A stretch of 64,000 nucleotides of DNA, taken from contig NZ_CP129212.1 in the NCBI RefSeq assembly GCF_030413175.1, forward strand, positions 3,596,001 through 3,660,000, given 5' to 3'. Numbering within the stretch: position 1 is the stretch's first letter; every line of letters starts with the position of its first letter. Below are positions 57,861-64,000 of the stretch, piece after piece. The position numbers and the translations under genes were made by a program. Under the pieces are notes generated by a model. The model saw only the letters and a list, made by a program, of their open reading frames with translations, made no database searches and was not told the origin of the DNA. This DNA is from Bradyrhizobium roseum (GTDB lineage Bacteria > Pseudomonadota > Alphaproteobacteria > Rhizobiales > Xanthobacteraceae).

Positions 57861-58200
57861 GCAGGCCGATCGCGATTCCCGACAGCGCGATATTGTAGAG
57901 CACGATCCCGAATCCCGCCGCGACCAGCCCGAGCGTCAGCAGCACGATCGACGGCCGCATGACATGGAGCACCGCAATGATCAGCGCGGCGACGCCGAAC
58001 ACCGAATTCTTGAACAGATAGGTCGCGAGCGTGCGCATCTTGCAAAGCATGCTCTGCAGGCCGGCGTCGCAGGCCAGCGCCACGGTCGAGAACTCGACCG
58101 CGAGATAGCGCAGGTACAGCGCGTAGCCGACGGTGACGAAGCCGACCACCAGCAGGAACTGGACTTGATACGGCGTGAGCCGGAACGGGGATTTTTTCAT
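57820..58200 (-). CDS. Small membrane protein (four helices)
   Basis: A 126-residue inner-membrane protein starting MKKSPFRLTPYQVQFLLVVG, with three or four membrane segments. It carries two cysteines (LACDAGLQSMLCKM) in the loop. It overlaps the 3' end of ndvC by 41 bases, tail to tail. Function is unknown; it may assist the glucan locus but may be independent. Confidence 0.7.
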   Translation of the reverse strand: MKKSPFRLTPYQVQFLLVVGFVTVGYALYLRYLAVEFSTVALACDAGLQSMLCKMRTLATYLFKNSVFGVAALIIAVLHVMRPSIVLLTLGLVAAGFGIVLYNIALSGIAIGLLILGFARPAPATA

Positions 58201-58296
58201 GCGGGCAATATGGTCGGGATTGGCGGCGGGGACAAGCGCTTGGCCATGCAGGCGATGCGTGAAAAAAATTCGGCGTAACGCACTGGCATTGCGAGA

Positions 58297-59634
58297 TTAT
58301 TGCGTGCCCTTCCGGTTCAAGATGGTCGATAGCGTGGCCTGCGTGGTCGCCGGTGGCGCTTCCGGCTTCTTTGCGACCTCCTCGACGACCGCGGCCCGCT
58401 TGGCGACGCCGCGGCGGCGAGTGGCCGGCTTGGCGGCGGCGGGCGCGGGCTCGTCGGCCTTCAGCGACAGCCGCTGGCCGTCAAAAATCGTGGTTTCGCA
58501 GGGCCGTTTGTTTTCGGTCAAGACGGCGCAGATCTTCGCGGCGGCGCCGGCGTCGTTCAACGGACCGGCAACCAGATGAAGCTGCATGCCGAGGCCCTTG
58601 TTGCTCTCCCTGACGACGATGATCGGGCGCAACGGCGCCAGCGGCGCGTTCGATCGCGACTTCAACAGCCCGAGCCAGAGCATGCGCAGCCCGTTGACGG
58701 AATTGGCGGTACCGAGGTCGACGCCGAACTCGGTTCGCTGCAATGACGCCTTTGGCGTGCCGTCGTCGTCGGCTTCCGTATCGTTGGCCGATGGCGCGGC
58801 CGCGATGACGTCGGGGATCGGGCTCACGATCACGTGGCCTTGCGCCTTGCCCAGTTCGACCAGCTTGCCGGCCGCCGGATCGGGCGGGGCCATCATCAAT
58901 TGCGCCGCCGCCAATGTCGTGAAGGGTGAAGGTTTTACAGGCTCCGCCCTGGCGGTGTCTGTTTTTGCCGGTTCCGTTTTGGCGGTCTCCGGTTTGGTCG
59001 TTTCCGGTTTCGCCGTTTCCGTCTTCACTGCTTCCTTCACGGCTTCCTTGGCGCCATCCGCCTTGGCGGCATCGGCCTTCGCGGCCTCCCTGGCCGGAGG
59101 CTCGGTCGCGACGTTCACCGGCTTGTCGGAGGCCGGGGCGGTCGTGACGGCGGAGACGGCCGGCGAGGGCGGGTGTGGGGCGGCCTGCGGTTCCGATCGC
59201 GCGGAACCCTGCCTGGCGACCGCGCCGGTGACGGAATCGAGCCCTTGTTCCAGGCCGGTGACACGGGAATACAGCCGGTCGCGATCGCCGTTGAGCGTCT
59301 CGATGGCGGCCGCGAGCCGCCGCGCCTCATTCTGGGTTTCGCGCGCAAACATCTGAATTTGCTGCGTCTGCCGGGCCATGTCGGCGACGGAGATCTGTTC
59401 GCGCTTGAACCCGAGCGACGACTGGTTGGCCATCACGGCCACGACGACCGCGGCGGTCGCGCCGACGCCCCAGGATGCGATCCGCCACAGCGTGCGGCTA
59501 TCGAACGAATCCTCATCCGCCAGCAGCTTGCCCAGCACGCCAGCCGTGTCATCCGTCTCCAGGTCCGCAAGATGGTCTGGTTTCTTGGCCAAGCGCCCTT
59601 GGCCCTCCTCAAGGCCTTCCGAATCACAGGCCAA
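58297..59634 (-). CDS. Anchored coiled-coil protein with SPOR-like C-terminal domain
   Basis: About 445 residues. An acidic cytoplasmic N-terminus, one membrane segment (VGATAAVVVAVMA, about 57-69), and a coiled coil (IQMFARETQNEARRLAAAIE). Then a low-complexity linker of Lys-Thr-Glu-Ala-Pro repeats (residues 190-240). The C-terminal part, RMLWLGLLKSRSNAPLAPLRP, then GMQLHLVAGPLNDAGAAAKI, resembles a SPOR domain, which binds denuded peptidoglycan at division sites. The start is TTG 59634, with other choices inside. Confidence 0.7.
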   Translation of the reverse strand: MACDSEGLEEGQGRLAKKPDHLADLETDDTAGVLGKLLADEDSFDSRTLWRIASWGVGATAAVVVAVMANQSSLGFKREQISVADMARQTQQIQMFARETQNEARRLAAAIETLNGDRDRLYSRVTGLEQGLDSVTGAVARQGSARSEPQAAPHPPSPAVSAVTTAPASDKPVNVATEPPAREAAKADAAKADGAKEAVKEAVKTETAKPETTKPETAKTEPAKTDTARAEPVKPSPFTTLAAAQLMMAPPDPAAGKLVELGKAQGHVIVSPIPDVIAAAPSANDTEADDDGTPKASLQRTEFGVDLGTANSVNGLRMLWLGLLKSRSNAPLAPLRPIIVVRESNKGLGMQLHLVAGPLNDAGAAAKICAVLTENKRPCETTIFDGQRLSLKADEPAPAAAKPATRRRGVAKRAAVVEEVAKKPEAPPATTQATLSTILNRKGTQ

Positions 59635-59823
59635 ACATTAACAGGAAAAGCGCCATCTACTTGAATTGGGCGGTTTGCGGGCGGCTTTCCGGTTTGATCT
59701 CCGGGGGAAAACAATCAAAGCGGGCAGAAAGCCGTCCGGTCCGCACTTTTCGGCTTGGCCGGGGGGCTTGTCCCGCCCATCAACCTCTGTCTACCTCGAC
59801 GCGATGACACTGCGAGGACCCGA

Positions 59824-61179
59824 ATGACTGCCCGATCCAGCCTCACTGTCGTGCTCGCGGCCGGCGAGGGCACGCGGATGCGCTCCTCGCTGCCGAAAGT
59901 GCTGCACCCGATCGCCGGCCGGCCGCTGCTGGCGCATGTGCTGGACGCCGCCCCGCAGGAAGCCGGCGCCGCGCTGGCGGTGGTGGTCGGGCCGGACCAC
60001 ACGGCGGTGGCCGACGAGGTCAAGCGGGTGCGTCCGGATGCGTCGACCTACGTCCAGGCCGAGCGCCTCGGCACCGCGCATGCGGTGCTGGCCGCCCGCG
60101 AAGCGATCGCGCGCGGCGCGGACGATTTGCTGGTGGCGTTCGGCGACACGCCCCTCATCTCGTCCGAAACGTTCGCCCGGCTGCGTGCGCCGCTGGAAAA
60201 GGGCGCCGCACTCGCCGTGCTCGGCTTCCGCGCCGCCGATCCCACCGGCTATGGACGGCTGCTGCGCGAGGGCGGCCACCTCATCGCGATCCGCGAACAC
60301 GCCGATGCTTCGGAAGACGAGCGCAAGGTGACGCTGTGCAATGCCGGCGTGATGGCGTTCGACGGCCGCAAGGCGCTGACCATTCTCGACCGGATCGGCA
60401 ACGCCAACAGCAAGGGCGAATATTATCTGGTCGATGCGGTCAGCATTGTCAGGGAAATGGGAGGGGAGGCCGTCGTGATCGAGACCAGCGAGGACGAAGT
60501 GCGCGGCATCAACACCAAGGCCCAGCTCGCCGAGGCCGAAGCCGTGATGCAGGCGCGGCTGCGCAAGGCCGCGCTCGACGCCGGCGTGACGCTGATCGCG
60601 CCGGAGACGGTGCACCTTGCCGCCGACACCATTTTCGGCCGCGACGTCACCATCGAGCCCTATGTCGTGATCGGCCCCGGCGTCAGCATCGCCGATGGTG
60701 CGGTGATCCATTCCTTCTCGCACATCGTGCAGGCCTCGATCGGCAGAGGCGCCTCCGTCGGCCCCTATGCCCGTCTGCGCCCCGGCACCGCGCTCGGCGA
60801 CGGCGTACGGATCGGCAATTTCGTGGAAACAAAGGCTGCGACCATCGAGGCCGGCGCCAAGGTCAACCATCTGTCCTATGTCGGCGACGCCCATGTCGGC
60901 GCCAACGCCAACCTCGGCGCCGGCACCATCACCTGCAACTATGATGGCTTCTTCAAGCACAAGACGCTGATCGGCGAAGGCGCCTTCGTCGGCACCAACT
61001 CCTCGCTGGTGGCGCCGGTGAAGATCGGCAAGGGCGCGTATGTCGGCTCGGGCTCGGTGATCACGAAGGATGTGCCTGACGATGCGATGGCGGTGGAACG
61101 CAGCCCGCAGAGCAATCGCGAGGGCGGGGCGAAACGGTATCGCGAGATGAAGATGCGGGCGAAGAAGGGGAAGGAATGA
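59824..61179 (+). CDS. glmU: Bifunctional UDP-GlcNAc pyrophosphorylase / GlcN-1-P acetyltransferase
   Basis: GlmU, 451 residues, acetylates glucosamine-1-phosphate and joins it to UTP, giving UDP-GlcNAc for peptidoglycan and lipid A. The N-terminal uridylyltransferase has [22 protein letters not shown]. The C-terminal left-handed beta-helix (about 255-440) contains [15 protein letters not shown] and [17 protein letters not shown]. Start 59824 follows GAGGA. glmS, which supplies its substrate, begins at 63822. Confidence 0.98.
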   Translation: MTARSSLTVVLAAGEGTRMRSSLPKVLHPIAGRPLLAHVLDAAPQEAGAALAVVVGPDHTAVADEVKRVRPDASTYVQAERLGTAHAVLAAREAIARGADDLLVAFGDTPLISSETFARLRAPLEKGAALAVLGFRAADPTGYGRLLREGGHLIAIREHADASEDERKVTLCNAGVMAFDGRKALTILDRIGNANSKGEYYLVDAVSIVREMGGEAVVIETSEDEVRGINTKAQLAEAEAVMQARLRKAALDAGVTLIAPETVHLAADTIFGRDVTIEPYVVIGPGVSIADGAVIHSFSHIVQASIGRGASVGPYARLRPGTALGDGVRIGNFVETKAATIEAGAKVNHLSYVGDAHVGANANLGAGTITCNYDGFFKHKTLIGEGAFVGTNSSLVAPVKIGKGAYVGSGSVITKDVPDDAMAVERSPQSNREGGAKRYREMKMRAKKGKE

Positions 61180-61235
61180 GGGGTGAGCGCAGCGCGGCCA
61201 GGCCACCGTATCATCGCGTCCGCCCGAGGGCGAAT

Positions 61236-61604
61236 ATGATGAGAGCTATTCTGGCGATGCTGGCCGTGGTCTTGAGCGCGCACGCGGCTCGGGCCGAAAT
61301 GTGTAGCCGCGTCGGGACATACAAGCTGTCGTATGACGCTGACTGGCCCATGTACATTTCCATCAGGGCCGGAGCTACCTGTGAAGCGACGTTCGGAAGT
61401 TATGGTGGAGGCAACCTGACGTTCAAGCGGTTGCTGCTTGTTGCGCCGCCGGCCCGTGGGAAGATCAGGCTCAGGGAAGGCGGCTATTACATCTACACCG
61501 CACCTTCCAGCCAGGGCTCCGACAAGTTCACGCTTCGGGTTTGCGGCACACAAAACAATAGCCCCGGCTGCGCCACGCTCAACTATTCGGTGACGGTGAA
61601 GTGA
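61236..61604 (+). CDS. Small secreted hypothetical protein
   Basis: A 122-residue exported protein. Signal MMRAILAMLAVVLSAHAARA. The mature part has EMCSRVGTYKLSYDADW, GATCEATFGSYGGGNL and a late CGTQNNSPGCATLNYSV, four cysteines, and a beta-rich look. It may be an immunoglobulin-like periplasmic protein. GAGGG is at good spacing before ATG 61236. Unknown function. Confidence 0.65.
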   Translation: MMRAILAMLAVVLSAHAARAEMCSRVGTYKLSYDADWPMYISIRAGATCEATFGSYGGGNLTFKRLLLVAPPARGKIRLREGGYYIYTAPSSQGSDKFTLRVCGTQNNSPGCATLNYSVTVK

Positions 61605-61793
61605 GACGTATCGAAGGACCATATGCGACGGTGCATTCAACTGGCCTTCGCTACCGGTAAGTTAAGTGGGCTGTCACTGTGACGAAGACTTTTCTGACAA
61701 GGCCATGGCGGCAAGCGGGTCGCCGGATCTAGCGCGCATCATCTTTTCTGTGCATCGGCAACCTCGGGAGAGATCGCAAGGAGAACATCCGAT

Positions 61794-62324
61794 ATGGCAA
61801 AGCTCGTCTTTGCATTGAACCAGTCGCTGGACGGCTATGTCGACCACACGGCATTTGCGCCCGATCCCGTGCTGTTTCGTCATTTCGTCGACGATGTGAG
61901 CGGTCTCGCCGGCACCGTGTACGGCCGTCGCATGTATGCGGTGATGCGGTATTGGGACGAGGATCATGCCGAGTGGGACGAGGCAGAACGCGACTATGCG
62001 GCGGCGTGGCGGCGCCAGCCGAAATGGGTCGTGTCGCGGTCGTTGAAGTCGGTCGGCCCGAACGCCACGTTGGTAGCGAATGATGTCGAGGCGACGATAC
62101 GAGGGTTGAAAGCGCAACGCGACGGGGTGATGGAAGTTTCAGGCCCAGCGTTGGCGGCAAGCCTGGGCAGCCTCGGCCTGGTGGATGAGTATCAATTATA
62201 CATCCACCCCGTCGTGCTCGGCGGCGGCAAGCCGCTGTTCGCCGGCCCGCGGCCCCGGCTGCGCCTGGTGGCGAGCGATCCTATCGGCGCGGACGTGATC
62301 AGGTTGACCTACGTTCCGGCATAA
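61794..62324 (+). CDS. Dihydrofolate reductase-fold (RibD C-domain) protein
   Basis: A 176-residue protein with the RibD C-terminal / DHFR-like fold. KLVFALNQSLDGYVD at the start, GTVYGRRMYAVMRYW and the late YIHPVVLGGGKPLF are typical of the stand-alone YwjB/YyaP type. It may reduce a pterin or flavin-like substrate with NADPH, but no substrate is known. The ATG 61794 follows GGAGA. Confidence 0.85.
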   Translation: MAKLVFALNQSLDGYVDHTAFAPDPVLFRHFVDDVSGLAGTVYGRRMYAVMRYWDEDHAEWDEAERDYAAAWRRQPKWVVSRSLKSVGPNATLVANDVEATIRGLKAQRDGVMEVSGPALAASLGSLGLVDEYQLYIHPVVLGGGKPLFAGPRPRLRLVASDPIGADVIRLTYVPA

Positions 62325-62467
62325 CCGCACCGGTCTTAACAGGGCGACCTGATCGCGGAACATGGGCTGTCATAAAACCTTGTTGATAATGACGCGCCAT
62401 TGACGCGATCGGCGATCAACTCTCCCGGCAAGCGGCGACGCCGCTATGCAGCAGGAGATTTCGTTCG

Positions 62468-63118
62468 ATGAATAAGGTTTTCCGCATTCTGGCGGCGCTC
62501 GGGTTCGTGTGCGTCGCCGGTTCGGCTCACGCCGCCGTCCTCACTGAAAACTTCGATAGTCCGAACTTCGCCGACTGGCAAAGCGGCTGGTTCGGCCAGA
62601 ACAGCAATGCCAAGCCCTTCTTCTCCAACCCGAACGATCGCGGCAACAACGTCACAGGCCTGACCATCTATGACGGTAACATCGACGATGGCCGCGCGGT
62701 CAATATATTCTTCAATGCCGCATTCGCGGCGACCATCACCAATTTCTCGTTCGACATGCTGAATTACACCAGCGGTCTCGATCAGCTGCTCGAAGTGTTC
62801 GACAGGGACGGCAATACGCTGTTCGGCACGGTATTGCCCGTGGTGGCGCAGGATCCGTCGGCTGATAACGGCAGCAACAACGGCTACGATTTCGGGGACA
62901 GCAAATACACCCGCTACAGCGTGGACTCGACCAATGGAATCGGCGGCTTCCGCATCCGGCCGTTCGGCTCCGAAGGCAATGTCTCGATCGATGACCTCAG
63001 CGCAACCATCGCTGCCGTTCCGGAACCGTCCACCTGGGCGATGATGATCCTCGGCTTCGCCGGCGTCGGCTACATGACCTATCGCCGCCGCAAGCCGACC
63101 GCGCTCACCGCGGTCTGA
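62468..63118 (+). CDS. PEP-CTERM sorting-domain protein
   Basis: A 216-residue exported protein. The signal peptide is [18 protein letters not shown]. The middle is a beta-rich, Asn/Gly/Asp-rich domain. The C-terminus carries [20 protein letters not shown] then TYRRRK: the VPEP motif, a membrane helix and a basic anchor, the signal cut by exosortase. No exosortase or EPS cluster is in the window. A decayed copy of the same tail is at 51059. Confidence 0.9.
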   Translation: MNKVFRILAALGFVCVAGSAHAAVLTENFDSPNFADWQSGWFGQNSNAKPFFSNPNDRGNNVTGLTIYDGNIDDGRAVNIFFNAAFAATITNFSFDMLNYTSGLDQLLEVFDRDGNTLFGTVLPVVAQDPSADNGSNNGYDFGDSKYTRYSVDSTNGIGGFRIRPFGSEGNVSIDDLSATIAAVPEPSTWAMMILGFAGVGYMTYRRRKPTALTAV

Positions 63119-63147
63119 TCATTCAGCCCCGACCAGATGCCATCGAC

Positions 63148-63169
63148 AGGCCGCCTAAGGGCGGCCTTT
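63148..63169 (+). terminator. Rho-independent terminator of the PEP-CTERM gene
   Basis: AGGCCGCC-taag-GGCGGCCT followed by TTG. It lies 30 bases after the stop codon. Confidence 0.6.
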
Positions 63170-63272
63170 GAGCGTCTGGCGCTGGTTCCTGGTCTTGCCG
63201 GCGCAATCCATCGTCAGGAACGTCTTTCTCCCTGGCCCGTTGTCATGGACCAACAACGCAAAGGAGACATTG

Positions 63273-63515
63273 ATGAAGAAGCTTGTCGCAGTTGCCGCCT
63301 TCACGCTGATGTGTGGTTCGGCCTTCGCCCAAAATACCGGTGCGCCGGCAGCCGCCCAGAACGACATGAACAAGCCCGGCATGAATACCATGGATAAGGG
63401 CTCGATGAGCGGCACGTCAGGCATGTCCAACAATTCGACGTCCAAGAACGATCCGAAGAAGGAAATGTCGAAGGACGGTTCGCCGGCTGCCGGCAGCAAG
63501 GAAATGAAGAAGTAG
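63273..63515 (+). CDS. Small secreted Met/Ser/Lys-rich protein
   Basis: An 80-residue exported protein. Start 63273 has a strong AAAGGAG ribosome-binding site. Signal peptide MKKLVAVAAFTLMCGSAFA. The mature part is Met-, Asn-, Ser- and Lys-rich (NKPGMNTMDKGSMSGTSGMS), probably disordered, as in pentapeptide-MXKDX-like proteins of Bradyrhizobium. Function is unknown. Confidence 0.7.
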   Translation: MKKLVAVAAFTLMCGSAFAQNTGAPAAAQNDMNKPGMNTMDKGSMSGTSGMSNNSTSKNDPKKEMSKDGSPAAGSKEMKK

Positions 63516-63821
63516 TCGCGGCACAACACCGCAAGAAAGCTGCGCCGTCAACGTGATGGCGCGGCTATCTCTCTCGGAGCCGGCGAGGCGGCGGTGACTA
63601 GGCAAAACGTACCTCAATTCGCTGTATCTTTGTATCTTTCGTTCGCTGTATCTTTTTGCCCGCGGATACGCGCGGTTACTCCCCATTCAGGCGATCCGAT
63701 AAGCCTTCCGCTTAAGACTGTCTCAATACGCAACAATTATTGAGTATCTGTCAGCCGGCATTTCTCGTTAAGAGGAGCGCGGGTCGCGACGCGCTATGGT
63801 CGCTTTGGGGAATTGAACCGC
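63516..63821. other. glmS leader region with short direct repeats
   Basis: About 300 bases before glmS, with no gene. Three copies of TGTATCTTT lie at 63623, 63631 and 63647; two of them sit in the larger repeat TTCGCTGTATCTTT (63618 and 63642). No glmS ribozyme-like structure is apparent. The glmS promoter should be in this region. Confidence 0.5.
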
Positions 63822-64000
63822 ATGTGCGGCATTGTCGGCATTTTGGGACGCGCTCCGGTCGCGGAGCAACTGGTTGATTCGCTCAAGCGGCTTGAATATC
63901 GCGGCTATGATTCGGCCGGTGTCGCCACGCTGGAAGGCGGGCGCCTGACGCGCCGCCGCGCCGAGGGCAAGCTGAAGAACCTGGAAAAGCGGCTCGATGC
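63822..64000 (+). CDS. glmS: Glucosamine-6-phosphate synthase, 5' part
   Basis: The first 59 codons of GlmS, running off the window. [20 protein letters not shown] is the start, with catalytic Cys2 after removal of Met, and [15 protein letters not shown] is the glutamine-amidotransferase motif. GlmS makes glucosamine-6-phosphate, the precursor used by GlmU (59824). Confidence 0.96.
   Translation, partial: MCGIVGILGRAPVAEQLVDSLKRLEYRGYDSAGVATLEGGRLTRRRAEGKLKNLEKRLD

Noticed and set aside
63516..63821. glmS ribozyme
   Set aside because: That ribozyme is typical of Firmicutes; no matching core was seen here.

Overview
The window looks like chromosome of an alphaproteobacterium of the Bradyrhizobium / Nitrobacteraceae group. 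The DNA is GC-rich. Two Omp25/31-type outer-membrane barrels carry the signal peptides typical of this group, and the locus for branched beta-1,3/1,6-glucan (ndvB, ndvD-like, ndvC) is diagnostic for Bradyrhizobium. There are many small secreted or membrane proteins of unknown function. SOS boxes are of the alphaproteobacterial GAAC-N7-GAAC type. All identities come from reading the sequence; no database search was run.

Layout. 1-4030: end of an SPW membrane protein, a mini zinc-finger protein, an acyl-CoA synthetase coupled to a DUF296-type protein, and an outer-membrane barrel. 4540-6030: a small conserved protein, an ABC-like ATPase and a one-pass membrane protein. 6050-9230: a visibly A/T-rich island holding two convergent genes, a TIR-like (DUF4062-type) protein and a NACHT NTPase. 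This is a probable, possibly undescribed, split NLR-like defence pair. 9233-14600: uvrA and ssb, each with its own SOS box, with an outer-membrane protein between them, then a phosphatase. 14796-18942: a membrane protein, gyrA and an alpha/beta hydrolase. 18979-24445: a chrBA chromate-resistance operon with a rhodanese-ChrB fusion, pcaB and a ThDP decarboxylase. 24595-28574: a ribbon-helix-helix regulator and PHB-depolymerase-type esterase behind a nested palindromic operator, then envelope and stress genes.

28853-32043: coaD, two cyclophilins and queA, with palindromic repeats. A probable minus-strand small RNA carrying an anti-Shine-Dalgarno motif follows at 32053-32160. 32297-39500: a PQQ-type dehydrogenase; asd preceded by a thrL-like leader peptide and terminator (attenuator); a PepSY protein; a TetR regulator and patatin-like lipoprotein with two matching long palindromes; and tgt lacking the usual zinc cysteines. 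39731-48110: cysK, an orphan BrnA-like antitoxin, a caspase-like protein, a transporter, RidA and several small secreted proteins. 48500-52205: mini-genes too short for ordinary gene calling, an H-NS-like protein, a PEP-CTERM remnant and tRNA-Lys. 52350-57860: the beta-glucan locus. 58297-64000: a SPOR-like membrane protein, glmU, small secreted genes, a PEP-CTERM protein and the start of glmS.

Most genes are housekeeping: DNA repair and topology, CoA, queuosine, lysine/threonine, cysteine and UDP-GlcNAc supply. The most interesting regulatory logic is in short sites: the asd attenuator, the TetR palindromes that link two transcription units, the RHH operator overlapping its own ribosome-binding region, and the minus-strand RNA. 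The most interesting accessory module is the TIR-like/NACHT island.
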